The notes: generated by a model not told the origin, from the sequence alone. A stretch of DNA of 64,000 nucleotides from Labrys okinawensis (GCF_002982075.1 NZ_PUEJ01000014.1:62001-126000), one strand, 5' to 3'. Shown: positions 1 through 11,344, numbered from the stretch's first letter. Program-made: numbers and translations.

Positions 1-404
1 AGCCGCCCAACTCCTCGAATCGCCCCTGCACCTCGCCATAGCGCTCGATGATGGCATCCATGTTGTCGGCCTGGTCGGGGTCGGCCATCGCCGCCTCGAG
101 CTCCCTCAACTCGGCCGCGACCTCGCTGACCGGCCCGGCCCCGTTCATCACCTCGGCGACGGCGCTGCGGCCCGTCATTTCCCCGACATCCTGGTTGAAG
201 TATCCGATGGTGACGCCGCGGTCGACCGAGACGCGACCCTCATCGGGCTCCTCCTCGCCGGTGATCATGCGGAACAGCGTCGTCTTGCCAGCGCCGTTCG
301 GACCGACGAGCCCGACCTTCTCGCCCTTCTGCAGCGTGGCCGAGGCTTCGATGAACAGAATCTGGTTGCCGTTCTGCTTTGAGATGTTTTCGAGACGGAT
401 CATG
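1..404 (-). CDS. ABC-F family ATP-binding protein, 5' part only
   Basis: The gene runs off the left edge of the window; only the first 134 codons are present, read from the ATG at 404. The translation begins MIRLENISKQNGNQILF and carries a Walker A motif GPNGAGKTT at about residues 36-44, followed by the GYFNQDVGEM segment typical of the first nucleotide-binding domain of ABC-F proteins (Uup/EttA type). ABC-F proteins have no membrane domain; they bind the ribosome and ease translation stalls. The Walker B motif, the linker and the second ATPase domain lie outside the window, so the subfamily cannot be assigned. Confidence 0.85.
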
Positions 405-574
405 GTGCGGTGCGGTCAATGCCTAGGGAACCGCGCTCTTACGCGATGCCGGGAATTTGAGAAAGGCCTCATCGCCTGGAGAGGACAGGACGACGCGTCA
501 TCCTTGCTCGAGCATGAGACAGCACATCGGCTCATGCCCACAAGCAACTGACAATGTGAAGGGAAAGGAGAGAA

Positions 575-651
575 TGGCGCGCCCGAAAGGATTCGAACCT
601 CTGACCCTCAGATTCGTAGTCTGATGCTCTATCCAGCTGAGCTACGGGCGC
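575..651 (-). tRNA. tRNA-Arg (anticodon ACG)
   Basis: The minus strand folds as a full cloverleaf of 77 nt including an encoded CCA end. The acceptor stem is GCGCCCG paired with CGGGCGC, the T loop is TTCGAAT, and the anticodon loop CTACGAA sits on the stem CAGA/TCTG. The anticodon ACG is normally deaminated to ICG by TadA and reads CGU, CGC and CGA. Confidence 0.95.
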
Positions 652-736
652 GCTGGGAAGCGACCGGCGCTTCCATGGGCGGTCTGATAACCAAGCCAAG
701 CAGGGGATGCAAGCCCCCCTCGCGCTTTTTTTCACA

Positions 737-1036
737 TTATCGAAACAAACCCTCGCCCTGCTCGTCGATCAGCTGCTTGCCCTTGGTCAGGGAAAACTGC
801 ACGGCATCGTCCAGACTGGCGAAACGGTCGGCCCGGATGAACTTATGGCTCTTGAGTTCGCCGCCGATCTCTTTTTCCACATAGCCGCAGGTCTGGTACT
901 GGCCACCCTCCTTGTAGGGCGCGGGACGGACGGTGAAGCCGTTATATTCCTCGCCATCGCCCTTGGGGGCCGGCTCGCCATCCGATTCGCGTTTGCCCCC
1001 GAACAAGGAGGAGAGGGATTTGAGGAAGGAGGCCAC
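737..1036 (-). CDS. HlyU family protein
   Basis: This encodes a 99-residue protein, VASFLKSLSSLFGG at the start and FSLTKGKQLIDEQG near the end. The core YNGFTVRPAPYKEGGQYQT and the RADRFASLDDAVQFSLTKG motif are those of the HlyU family (PF10115), small proteins common in Alphaproteobacteria and annotated as transcriptional activators because of a loose link to Vibrio HlyU; their true function in this group is not established. The frame stays open to 1198, but the GTG at 1036 gives the N-terminus expected for the family and is preferred. It stands alone beside tRNA-Arg. Confidence 0.75.
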   Translation of the reverse strand: MASFLKSLSSLFGGKRESDGEPAPKGDGEEYNGFTVRPAPYKEGGQYQTCGYVEKEIGGELKSHKFIRADRFASLDDAVQFSLTKGKQLIDEQGEGLFR

Positions 1037-1230
1037 GGCAAAGTCCCAGACTGGTTGATCTCGGCCGCACGATAGCCGCATTGACGCCTGTCGCCAATGG
1101 GCGCATCTTCCGCCCGGTTGTGGGAGGACGAGCTTTCGCGCGGAGGCTGCGGGGATTTGCTCCCGCCGGCGTGCTTCACTAGAATTTGCCGGCCGCAATG
1201 GGATGCGGCAGCGATTCCTGGGACACAGAC

Positions 1231-1473
1231 ATGAACAAGCTCATTCTCGCCAGCATGATCGTGATGGGTGGGTTCTATGCTGGGACAGGTACGGGACAGG
1301 CGGCCTCCCGCCCTCAAGGGGAGCGTTACGCCGACAATGCCAGGATCGAGTGCATCCTGCCCTGGTACCGCTTCTTCGGTGCCTGCGACGAGGCGATCCA
1401 GGATCCGCCCGACGGCAAGAACGGGCACGAATGGGAGCATCGCGGCCATCGGCATCGCGGCTTGCGCCGCTAG
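1231..1473 (+). CDS. small secreted hypothetical protein
   Basis: An 80-residue ORF beginning MNKLILASMIVMGGF has a clear N-terminal signal peptide, cleaved probably near GQA-AS at about residue 24. The mature part carries two cysteines (IECILPWYRFFGACDEA) that could form a disulfide and a His/Arg-rich tail ending GHRHRGLRR. I do not recognise a family. The frame could extend upstream to 1186, but the signal peptide fits only the start at 1231. It probably acts in the periplasm, possibly binding metal through its histidine tail; that is inference. Confidence 0.5.
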   Translation: MNKLILASMIVMGGFYAGTGTGQAASRPQGERYADNARIECILPWYRFFGACDEAIQDPPDGKNGHEWEHRGHRHRGLRR

Positions 1474-1822
1474 AACATTGTGCCGAAAACGGAATTCCGG
1501 TTTTCGGCACAGCCGATGCGTTTGTAGAAATGCCCCGGGCAGGCATTGCCCCCGAACCTCGGCGCACCTCTCCAAAGCGCGGGTTCGCGTTTTTTTCCGC
1601 ATCGGTCTCCATCCGCTGGCCTTGAAATTGCCGCGGGAAGACCAAAATCAAGGAGCCCCACAAGACGGCGGGAGCCGCGGGGGATTTCATTTTTCAGTTT
1701 TGCCGGACAAGGGAGCCGGCATCGGGATGGTCGATGGACCCGCCAGACGGGGCCCTCGGCATGCCTGATGTCGGCTCTCGTTGAACTATTGATTTTTCAC
1801 CAGGGTCCACAAAGGGGCAGCA
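1474..1822. other. intergenic region upstream of the RND efflux genes
   Basis: No convincing gene is seen here. It contains a near-perfect 31-bp palindrome centred on GGAATTCC (1480-1510) just after the small secreted protein gene, which could serve as a terminator without a T-run or be a repeat. The right half presumably holds the efflux operon promoter; no clear -35/-10 pair or known operator was recognised. Confidence 0.5.
1480..1510. repeat. 31-bp palindrome
   Basis: The arms GTGCCGAAAAC and GTTTTCGGCAC flank a GGAATTCC-like centre. The sequence can form a long hairpin directly 3' of the small secreted protein gene. There is no T-run, so terminator function is uncertain. Confidence 0.6.
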
Positions 1823-2989
1823 ATGCGTGAAGGTAAAATGATACTAGAAAATTTGCGTGGCCGCGAGGGCGTCATCGGTACCCTGTTGGCCTTGGGGCTC
1901 TCGACCGCAGCGCTCGCTCAGAACGCGCCGCCTCCTGCCGTGTCCGTTGCCAAACCCGTGGTGAAGGAAGTCGTCGAATATGACGACTTCATCGGCCGCT
2001 TCGAGGCGGTCGACCGGGTGGATGTCCGGGCTCGCGTCTCGGGTTATGTCGACAAGATCCATTTCGTCGACGGCGCCATCGTCAAGGCGGGGGATCCGCT
2101 CTTCACCATCGACCAGCGTCCCTACCAGGCTGCCCTCGAGGAGGCGCAGGCCGGCGTGGAGGCCGCCAAGGCGCGGGTGGATTTCGCCGCCGGCGACGTC
2201 AGCCGTGCCGAGAACCTGCGCAAATCCGGCAACATCACCGGCCAGATCTATGACGAGCGCACCCAGACCCTGGCCACCGCCAAGGCTGACCTCAACCGGG
2301 CGCAGGCAACCCTAAACCGCGCCAAGCTCGATCTGCAGTTCACCGAGATCAAGGCGCCGATCGCCGGGCGCATGTCGCGCCGGCTGGTCTCGCTGGGCAA
2401 TCTCGTCAACGCGAACGAGACCGTCCTCACCAATGTGGTGTCGATGGATCCGATCAATTTCTACTTCGACGTCGACGAGCGTTCCTATCTCGCCTACCAG
2501 AAGCTCTCGACCGGATCGCTGCGCGTCTCGAGCGACGGCAATCTCAACGAGGTTCTGGTCGCCACCTCCAACGAGCGCGAGCCCATCCACAAGGGCCATA
2601 TGGACTTCACCGATAATCGCCTGGATGCCGCCAGCGGCACCATGCGGGCCCGCGCCGTGTTCGAGAACAAGGATCTCGCCCTGGTGCCCGGCCTTTTCGG
2701 CCGCATCCGCATTCTCGGTTCCGACAAATACAAGGGCGTGCTGGTGCCCGAGGACGCGCTCGGTTCCGACCAGGACCGGCGCGTCGTCTATGTCGTCGGC
2801 GCCGACAATACGATCTCGCTGAAGCCGGTGCGTGTCGGTTCGCGCGTGGACGGCTACCGCGTCATCCGCGAGGGGCTCAAGGGTGACGAGACCATCGTCG
2901 TCAACGGGCTGATGCGGGTGAGACCCGGCATCAAGGTCGATCCCAAGCTGACGACCCTGCCGGCGACCGCCGTCGCAGCCGCCAACTGA
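1823..2989 (+). CDS. RND efflux periplasmic adaptor subunit (AcrA/MexA/BepF type)
   Basis: This 388-residue protein is a membrane fusion protein that links an inner-membrane RND pump to an outer-membrane channel. It has a signal peptide with cleavage near ALA-QN at about residue 32 and no lipobox cysteine, so it is probably not lipidated, unlike AcrA. The barrel-sandwich hybrid is visible as VRARVSGYVDKIHFVDGAIVKAGDPLF, followed by an alpha-helical hairpin (about residues 100-165) and the second lipoyl half KAPIAGRMSRRLVSLGNLV. The start at 1823 follows AAAGGGG; an internal ATG at 1838 is also possible. The pump gene begins 11 nt downstream. No tolC-like or regulator gene is adjacent. Confidence 0.92.
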   Translation: MREGKMILENLRGREGVIGTLLALGLSTAALAQNAPPPAVSVAKPVVKEVVEYDDFIGRFEAVDRVDVRARVSGYVDKIHFVDGAIVKAGDPLFTIDQRPYQAALEEAQAGVEAAKARVDFAAGDVSRAENLRKSGNITGQIYDERTQTLATAKADLNRAQATLNRAKLDLQFTEIKAPIAGRMSRRLVSLGNLVNANETVLTNVVSMDPINFYFDVDERSYLAYQKLSTGSLRVSSDGNLNEVLVATSNEREPIHKGHMDFTDNRLDAASGTMRARAVFENKDLALVPGLFGRIRILGSDKYKGVLVPEDALGSDQDRRVVYVVGADNTISLKPVRVGSRVDGYRVIREGLKGDETIVVNGLMRVRPGIKVDPKLTTLPATAVAAAN

Positions 2990-3000
2990 GAGAGCGGTCC

Positions 3001-6000
3001 ATGCGGTTTGCCCATTTCTTCGTCGACCGGCCGATCTTTGCGTCGGTTCTGGCGGTCGTGATCACCCTTGTCGGCGCCATCGCCTTTCTCGGCCTGCCGG
3101 TCGCGCAATATCCCGAGATCGCGCCGCCCACCATCGTGGTGCGCGCCAGCTATCCCGGCGCCAATGCCCAGACCGTCGCGGCCACCGTGGCCACGCCGCT
3201 GGAGCAGCAGATCAACGGCGTGGAGAACATGCTCTACATGTCCTCCTATGCCTCCAATGACGGCTCGATGTCGCTGACCATCACCTTCAAGCTTGGCACC
3301 GATCTCGATACAGCGCAGGTGCTGGTGCAGAACCGGGTCGCCATCGCCACGCCGCGCCTGCCCGACGATGTCAGGCGCCTCGGCGTCACCACGCTGAAAT
3401 CCTCGCCCGACCTGATGATGGTCATCCACATGTTCTCCCCGGATGACCGCTACGACCAGCTCTACGTCTCCAACTACGCCCGCAACAATGTGCGCGACGA
3501 CCTCCTGCGTCTCGACGGCGTCGGCGACCTCACCATCTTCGGCGAGCGCCAATACAGCCTGCGCGTCTGGCTCGATCCGGACAAGCTGGCCAGCTATGGC
3601 CTGACCTCGTCCGACGTGGTCAAGGCGATCCAGGCCCAGAACGTGCAGGTTTCCAGCGGCGCCATCGGCCAGGAGCCGACCAGTTCGGGCGGCGCCTTCC
3701 AGGTCACGATCAACACCCAGGGGCGCTTCCAGGATGTCGCCCAGTTCCGTCGGGTCATCGTGCGTTCGACCCCGGACGGGCAACTCGTTCGGGTCCAGGA
3801 CGTGGCGCGCGTGGAACTCGGCGCGCAGGACTACGTCACCAATTCCTACCTCAACGGCAAGCCGGCGGTGGCGCTGGCGATCTTCCAGCGCCCCAACACC
3901 AACGCGTTGCAGGCGGCCGACGAGATCATCAAGAAGATGGAGGAACTCAAGCAGTCCTTCCCGCCGGGAATCGCCTATTCGATCGTCTACAACCCCACCC
4001 AGTTCATCGCGGAATCGGTCAACGCCGTCTACCACACCCTCGGCGAGGCCGTGGTGCTGGTGGTGGTGGTGATCATCATCTTCCTGCAGAGCTGGCGCAC
4101 GGCGCTCATCCCGGTGATCGCCATCCCGATTTCGCTGATCGGTACCTGTGCGATCATGGCCGCCTTCGGCTTTTCGCTCAACACGCTGACCCTGTTCGGC
4201 ATGGTGCTGGCGATCGGCATCGTGGTCGACGACGCCATCGTGGTGGTGGAGAATGTCGAACGCAACATCAGCCTGGGCATGTCGCCGCGCGATGCGGCGC
4301 ACGAAACCATGGACGAGGTCGGCACGGCGGTTATCGCCATCGCCCTGGTGCTGGGCGCGGTCTTCATTCCCACCGCCTTCATCCCCGGCATATCGGGCCA
4401 GTTCTACCGGCAATTCGCCCTGACGATCGCGGTCTCGACCTTCCTCTCCGCCTTCGTCTCGCTCACATTGTCGCCGGCGCTCGCCGCGATCCTGCTCAAG
4501 CCGCACAGCCATGAGCCGCCGCGCAATCCCCTGACGAGGCTCGGCAAGAGGCTGGCCGGCGGCTTCAACCGCAGCTTCGACAGCCTGTCCAACGGCTATG
4601 CTTCCAGCGTGAACCGCGTCGTCCGGCGAAAGATCATCATGCTGCCGCTCTATGCGGGACTGCTGGCCGGCACGGTCTGGGCGGTGCAGAAGGTGCCGCA
4701 GGGCTTCATCCCCACGCTCGACCAGGGCTATGCCATCGTGGTGGTGCAACTGCCGGACGGTGCCGCGCTCTCGCGTACCGATGCCGTCACGCGGCGGGTT
4801 TCCGAAATTGCGCGGGCAACGCCCGGGGCGCAGGATGCGGTGGCCTTTGCTGGCTTCTCCGGTGCCACCTTCACCAATGCCACCAATTCGGCCGCGGTCT
4901 TCGTGCCGTTCAAGCCCTTCGAGGAGCGTCTCAAGGAAGGGCTGACGGCGGACAAGATCATCAAGGACCTGTTCGGGCGCATGCAGGTGATCGAGGAGGC
5001 CTTCATCATCGCCATCCCGCCGCCGCCGGTGCGCGGTATCGGCAATGCGGGCGGCTTCAAGCTGCAGGTGCAGGAGCGGCTGGGCTCGGACATCCAGCGC
5101 ATTCTCGCCTCGACCTATGAGATGATGGGCAAGGCGCGCCAGAACCCCAAGCTGTCGGGCGTGTTCACCACCTTCTCGGCCAACTCGCCGCAGCTCTTCC
5201 TCAATATAGACCGGCAGAAGGCCGAGATACTGAACGTCCCGATCACCAATATCTTTGACACGCTGCAGCAGAATCTCGGCACGGCCTATGTCAATGATTT
5301 CAATGCGTTCGGGCGTGTTTACCAGGTGCAGGCCCAGGCCGACCAGCGCTTCCGCAACGATCCCGAGCAGATCGGCGGCCTGCGTGTGCGTTCGGCGTCG
5401 GGAGCTCTGGTGCCGCTCGGCACGCTGGTGGAGGTGAAGGAGGTTTCCGGCCCGCAATTGATCCAGCGCTACAACATGTACCCGTCCGTGCCGCTGCAGG
5501 GCAATGCCGGCCCGGGCGTCTCCACCGCCCAGGCCCTGGACGAGATGGAGGCTCTGGCCAAGGCAACCCTGCCGCAGGGCACCAGCTTCCAATGGACGGA
5601 CCTGGCCTTCCAGGAGCGGGCGACCGGCAATACCGCGATCTTCATCTTCGCTTTGTCGGTTCTGTTCGTCTTCCTGGTGCTGGCTGCCCAGTATGAAAGC
5701 TGGTCATTGCCGCTCGCCATCATCCTGATCGTACCGATGGCCGTGCTTTCGGCTCTGCTTGGCGTGATGGCGCGTGGCATGGACAACAACATTCTCACGC
5801 AGATCGGCCTGATCGTGCTGGTAGGCCTTGCCGCCAAGAACGCCATCCTGATCGTGGAGTTCGCGCGCGAGGCGGAAGCGCGGGATGGCAAGAGCCCGAT
5901 CGAAGCAGTGGTGGAGGCCTGCCGCCTGCGCCTGCGCCCGATCCTGATGACGGCCTTTGCCTTCATCCTGGGCGTGGTGCCGCTGCTGATCGCCACCGGC

Positions 6001-6174
6001 CCAGGCGCCGAAATGCGCCAGGCTCTCGGCACGGCCGTGTTCTTCGGCATGCTGGGCGTCACCTTCTTCGGCCTGTTCCTGACGCCGGTGTTCTACGTGA
6101 CGCTGCGCATGCTTGCGCCGGGCAGGAAGAAGAAGGAGGCCAAGCCGGCCGAAGCGGTGCCGGCGGCAGAGTAG
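3001..6174 (+). CDS. RND multidrug efflux transporter, HAE1 family (AcrB/MexB/BepE type)
   Basis: At 1057 residues this has the standard length for a hydrophobe/amphiphile efflux pump driven by proton import. It starts MRFAHFFVDRPIFASV and ends in a Lys-rich tail. Proton-relay residues are present: the paired Asp in GIVVDDAIVVVENVERN (about residues 408-409) in TM4 and the Lys of GLAAKNAILIVEF (about 946) in TM10. The GFIPTLDQGY motif marks the periplasmic porter domain. It is co-transcribed with the adaptor upstream and followed by a strong terminator. Substrates cannot be inferred from the sequence. Confidence 0.95.
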   Translation: MRFAHFFVDRPIFASVLAVVITLVGAIAFLGLPVAQYPEIAPPTIVVRASYPGANAQTVAATVATPLEQQINGVENMLYMSSYASNDGSMSLTITFKLGTDLDTAQVLVQNRVAIATPRLPDDVRRLGVTTLKSSPDLMMVIHMFSPDDRYDQLYVSNYARNNVRDDLLRLDGVGDLTIFGERQYSLRVWLDPDKLASYGLTSSDVVKAIQAQNVQVSSGAIGQEPTSSGGAFQVTINTQGRFQDVAQFRRVIVRSTPDGQLVRVQDVARVELGAQDYVTNSYLNGKPAVALAIFQRPNTNALQAADEIIKKMEELKQSFPPGIAYSIVYNPTQFIAESVNAVYHTLGEAVVLVVVVIIIFLQSWRTALIPVIAIPISLIGTCAIMAAFGFSLNTLTLFGMVLAIGIVVDDAIVVVENVERNISLGMSPRDAAHETMDEVGTAVIAIALVLGAVFIPTAFIPGISGQFYRQFALTIAVSTFLSAFVSLTLSPALAAILLKPHSHEPPRNPLTRLGKRLAGGFNRSFDSLSNGYASSVNRVVRRKIIMLPLYAGLLAGTVWAVQKVPQGFIPTLDQGYAIVVVQLPDGAALSRTDAVTRRVSEIARATPGAQDAVAFAGFSGATFTNATNSAAVFVPFKPFEERLKEGLTADKIIKDLFGRMQVIEEAFIIAIPPPPVRGIGNAGGFKLQVQERLGSDIQRILASTYEMMGKARQNPKLSGVFTTFSANSPQLFLNIDRQKAEILNVPITNIFDTLQQNLGTAYVNDFNAFGRVYQVQAQADQRFRNDPEQIGGLRVRSASGALVPLGTLVEVKEVSGPQLIQRYNMYPSVPLQGNAGPGVSTAQALDEMEALAKATLPQGTSFQWTDLAFQERATGNTAIFIFALSVLFVFLVLAAQYESWSLPLAIILIVPMAVLSALLGVMARGMDNNILTQIGLIVLVGLAAKNAILIVEFAREAEARDGKSPIEAVVEACRLRLRPILMTAFAFILGVVPLLIATGPGAEMRQALGTAVFFGMLGVTFFGLFLTPVFYVTLRMLAPGRKKKEAKPAEAVPAAE

Positions 6175-6206
6175 CGCCTGGAGTCTTTGCGCTTTCGCAG
6201 GCAAGA

Positions 6207-6240
6207 GGGCTTCCCGACCGTGGTTGGGAAGCCCTTTTTT
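6207..6240 (+). terminator. rho-independent terminator of the RND operon
   Basis: A 9-bp GC-rich stem (GGGCTTCCC with GGGAAGCCC) closes a 10-nt loop and is followed at once by six T residues. It lies 33 nt after the pump stop codon. Confidence 0.9.
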
Positions 6241-6274
6241 GTCGCTTGCCCATGTGGTGCGGGAAGCGCAGGAC

Positions 6275-6357
6275 CTGGGACCGCGGACGTCCCGTCCGCT
6301 TCTTCCCATCCCCAAGCGGGGCGCTTCCAAGAGCGGACGAGACGTCCGCGGTCCCAG
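6275..6357. repeat. dispersed palindromic repeat, family A copy
   Basis: The inverted repeat has arms at about 6275-6304 and 6329-6357, containing GGGACCGCGGACGTC and its complement. Related copies or half copies occur at 20653-20680, 36896-36982, 38048-38124 and 63955-63995. This copy lies between the convergent RND pump and rpoD genes. Confidence 0.8.
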
Positions 6358-6408
6358 CCGGCTGCCGCGCCGACCGGTCCTCGCAAGCAACCCTTGCCCT
6401 GACAAACG

Positions 6409-6441
6409 AAAAGCCCTCCATGCCGGGCACGGAGGGCTTTT
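6409..6441 (-). terminator. bidirectional terminator serving rpoD
   Basis: The hairpin has AAAAGCCCTCC and GGAGGGCTTTT arms around an 11-nt loop. T-runs appear on both strands, so it can stop transcription from rpoD and read-through from the opposite side. It lies 66 nt beyond the rpoD stop codon. Confidence 0.85.
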
Positions 6442-6506
6442 CGTTTCCAAGAGGCGGACATCGCGACATGCAGGCATGTCGCTGAGACGTCCGCGCTCGC
6501 AGGACA

Positions 6507-8507
<2,001 letters not shown>

Positions 8508-9020
8508 CGTTGCTTTCCCTCACTCGCTCAAGCAGGATTTCGCAGCTCGCCCCGCCGGGTAGAGCTCTGAAATCCCGCATCACGTCCCTGCCGGTCCGAA
8601 GCCGACAACTGTCAACTCACCCGGGCCACAGATTTTGGCCCGCAAGCACTGGCGCATCCGTGCACCCTGTGCCAAACCCGATGCGGAATTTCCTAGATTC
8701 GCCTGTCGGCGCGTCCAAGCAATTCCAAACAACTTCAAGGCTTTGGTGCATGGTCCTCGCCTCGATTGGGGACCCCGACCCAAAACCCGCACCCGGCAGG
8801 AGATTCCCGCCAAGGCCGACTGTTTGCCAACACCAAAAAGGGCAGCATCCGGTACCCGGAGCCACCCGACTTGTCGCCGCCTTGCTCCAGCGCCCTGGGA
8901 AAGACCTTCGATTCGTCTGCGTAACGCCTTGCAGCAACTGCCAGAATCGAAATTCCAGTTCCAGGAACTGGCGCTATCACTACCCGGGCAATGGCTAATC
9001 CGCCGTTAACCCTGCTAGTC
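8508..9020. other. 513-nt dnaG-rpoD intergenic region
   Basis: I see no convincing gene here: the open frames on both strands lack family resemblance and ribosome binding sites. It probably contains the rpoD promoter or promoters on the minus strand. A TTGACA-like hexamer is readable on the minus strand near 8612, but no matching -10 was found. Confidence 0.5.
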
Positions 9021-10928
9021 CTACACGGCTCGCGAAGTCCGCCCGGACGAAGCTCCAAACCCCTCGATCATCGCCTCGGTTCCTTCCATCGCGGCGATCT
9101 GCGCCTTGATATTGGTGAGCCGAGCCCAATTCTCTTCGGTGAAGTCCTGGTCCATGGCCGCCTGGGCGAGCCTGAGTTCCTTATGTAGCGTGCGATTCTT
9201 ATGATGCAAGGCCACTGCATGCACGAATCCGTCCCGAACGTCGGGAAACGCGGCGTCCCGTCGCACCCAAAAGTGGGTTGGACTGCTCAAAGCGGCGATA
9301 TGCGCGAGCAAACGTTCGAATCCCTGGGTCATCAGCTCGGCCTCGACCGCAACTGATTCGCGCAGCCCATGCGCCACGCAATCGATCAAGGCCTGGCGCA
9401 GGCGGCTCGCCTCGACATTCTCGAACTCGAGCCCCGCCAGCAATTCGCAATGGTCGTCCAGCAGATAGGGATGGGCCACCACGACGGCCAGGATGAGGGC
9501 CTCGCGCGCGGGAATGCTGCCATGGCCGCCCCGCATGCGTGCGCTTTCCCTGACCGCCGGCGTCACCAGATGCGTGGCCGGCGATGTTTCGCGCCGGCTG
9601 CCGCCCTGGCGCCAGGCCCGCTGCGGACCGCCCGCGAAGCCGGACTGGGCCGTCCGGGCCGGGGCAAAGAAGCTGCGCAGGCGGTTATCCATTTCCGCCC
9701 GATAATGCTTGCGCACCGTCTCGTCCCGGATCGGCGCCAGCGCATCCATCAGCTTGCGTTCGAGCGCGGCGCGCCGCTCCGGCGTGGAGAAGTCGCCGCT
9801 CTCCGTCTCGCGAGCCCAGAGAATGTCGGAAAGGGGCAGAGCGCCCTGCAGGACTTCCGACACCGCCGTGGCACCAGAGCTGCGCACCAGTTCGTCCGGA
9901 TCCTGCCCGCCCGGCAGCAGCGCGAATTTCAAGGTCTTGCCGGGGCCGATCTGCGGCAGGGCCACGTCGACGGCCCGATAGGCGGCGCGCCGCCCAGCCT
10001 TGTCTCCATCGAAGCACAGCACCGGCTCCTCGCTCATGCGCCAGAGCAGATTGAGCTGGTCTTCGGTAAGGGCCGTGCCGAGCGGCGCGACCGTATGCCC
10101 AAAACCCGCCACGCTCATCATGATGACGTCGACATAGCCCTCCACCGCGATGACGCCGCCCTTTTCATGGGCGGCCTTGCGGGCGCGATGATGGTTGTAG
10201 AGGCAGGCACCCTTGTGGAAGAGCGATGTCTCGGGCGAGTTGAGATATTTGGCGGATGCCTCCTTGTCCATGGCGCGGCCGCCGAAGGCGATCACCTTGC
10301 CGCGTACATCATGTATGGGGAACATGATGCGGTCGCGGAAGCGATCATAGGGGACCTGGATGTCCTCGCCATGGATGAGAAGGCCCGCTTCGATCATGGC
10401 GTCGCGGTCGACGCCCTTGCCGGCGAGATGGTCGCGCAGGGCGAATTTCTCGTTCGGCGAATAGCCGATGCCGAACTCGGCCTGGATCGCCGGCGTCAGC
10501 CCACGATCGGCGAGATAGCCGCGTGCCGCCGCACCTTCGCGTGCCTGCAGGCGGGACTGGAAGAAGGCGGCGGCAAGTTCCATCACCTCATGCAGCGAGG
10601 CACGCTGCTCTTCGCGGCGGACATCCTCCACCGTCATCTTGGGCAGGGTGACGCCCGCATCGTTGGCGCAACGCTCCACCGCTTCGGGAAAGGAAATGCC
10701 CTCCACCTCGCTCAGGAAGCGGAAGATATCGCCATGCTTGCCCGAGGAGAAGCAGTGATAGAAGCCCTTCTGGTCGTTGACATAGAAGGACGGCGTCTTC
10801 TCGGCATTGAAAGGCGAGAGGCCGCGCCACTCCCGGCCCTGCTTCTTGAGCTTCACGCGCCGGCCCACCACCTCGGACACAGGCAGCCGGGCACGGATTT
10901 CGTCGAGCAGGGAAGGCGGGTATTTCAT
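9021..10928 (-). CDS. dnaG: DNA primase DnaG
   Basis: This 635-residue enzyme makes RNA primers for replication. The N-terminal CHC2 zinc domain (residues 1-100) is recognisable, but three of four usual Zn ligands are replaced: the region reads LSPFNAEKTPSF and YHCFSSGKHGD, where a canonical primase has CPFH and CxxC. The Toprim catalytic core is intact, with IAVEGYVDVIMM (about residue 265) and the acidic CFDGDKAGRRAA (about 310). The C-terminal DnaB-binding domain follows a linker around residues 430-460. The start MKYPPSLLDEIRARLPV matches family N-termini. The gene is separated from rpoD by 513 nt. Confidence 0.95.
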   Translation of the reverse strand: MKYPPSLLDEIRARLPVSEVVGRRVKLKKQGREWRGLSPFNAEKTPSFYVNDQKGFYHCFSSGKHGDIFRFLSEVEGISFPEAVERCANDAGVTLPKMTVEDVRREEQRASLHEVMELAAAFFQSRLQAREGAAARGYLADRGLTPAIQAEFGIGYSPNEKFALRDHLAGKGVDRDAMIEAGLLIHGEDIQVPYDRFRDRIMFPIHDVRGKVIAFGGRAMDKEASAKYLNSPETSLFHKGACLYNHHRARKAAHEKGGVIAVEGYVDVIMMSVAGFGHTVAPLGTALTEDQLNLLWRMSEEPVLCFDGDKAGRRAAYRAVDVALPQIGPGKTLKFALLPGGQDPDELVRSSGATAVSEVLQGALPLSDILWARETESGDFSTPERRAALERKLMDALAPIRDETVRKHYRAEMDNRLRSFFAPARTAQSGFAGGPQRAWRQGGSRRETSPATHLVTPAVRESARMRGGHGSIPAREALILAVVVAHPYLLDDHCELLAGLEFENVEASRLRQALIDCVAHGLRESVAVEAELMTQGFERLLAHIAALSSPTHFWVRRDAAFPDVRDGFVHAVALHHKNRTLHKELRLAQAAMDQDFTEENWARLTNIKAQIAAMEGTEAMIEGFGASSGRTSRAV

Positions 10929-11105
10929 GGGCTCTTATGTGAGGATGCAGGCCGGCGGCACAAGTAGCTCACTCTAGCACGGAAGGCGTTGAGTCGAATC
11001 TTTCCCCGTTGTCCTCAGATGCGAGAGCGTGCCTGCGGAGAATCGCCCATGTCATGAAAAGGCCCGGCACCTATGGTGCCATGGCCAGAAACGCGGGAGG
11101 CCGAA

Positions 11106-11252
11106 TTGAGCACGGTGCTGGGATTGGTCGACGGTCTGGTGGCTGCCGCGCAGATCGTCGGTGCACTGGCCTTCATCGTGGTTCTGGTGGGCGGCGGCAT
11201 TTCCTTCATCCGCGGCCGTCGCGGCTATCGGCATCCGGAAGACTTCCTTTGA
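11106..11252 (+). CDS. 48-residue single-pass membrane protein, TTG start
   Basis: This small ORF begins at TTG with an excellent GGGAGG ribosome binding site five bases upstream. It encodes one hydrophobic segment (AAQIVGALAFIVVLVGGGI, about residues 14-32), then a positively charged IRGRRGYRHPEDFL tail, which predicts the C-terminus in the cytoplasm. An in-frame ATG at 11073 exists but has no good site. I do not recognise a family. It lies between the convergent ends of the dnaG promoter region and the porin terminator. Confidence 0.5.
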   Translation: MSTVLGLVDGLVAAAQIVGALAFIVVLVGGGISFIRGRRGYRHPEDFL

Positions 11253-11291
11253 CGACCAGCACACCGAGATCGCCATGTTCGCAGCCCGCAT

Positions 11292-11318
11292 GAAAAAGGC
11301 CCGGGCAAGCCGGACCTT
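11292..11318 (-). terminator. terminator downstream of the porin gene
   Basis: On the minus strand AAGG-CCGG and CCGG-CCTT arms form a hairpin followed by TTTTTC. It lies 27 nt beyond the porin stop codon. Confidence 0.7.
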
Positions 11319-11344
11319 CCTCAATATCGGAGACGAGCCGTCGA

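Noticed and set aside
2854..5592. A 912-codon open frame on the minus strand
   Set aside because: It is antisense to the RND pump gene, in codon positions where high GC suppresses stops; its His- and Arg-rich, low-complexity translation has no family features.
8508..9020. A structured RNA gene between dnaG and rpoD
   Set aside because: The length is suggestive, but I could not find a convincing promoter-terminator pair or a known RNA fold.
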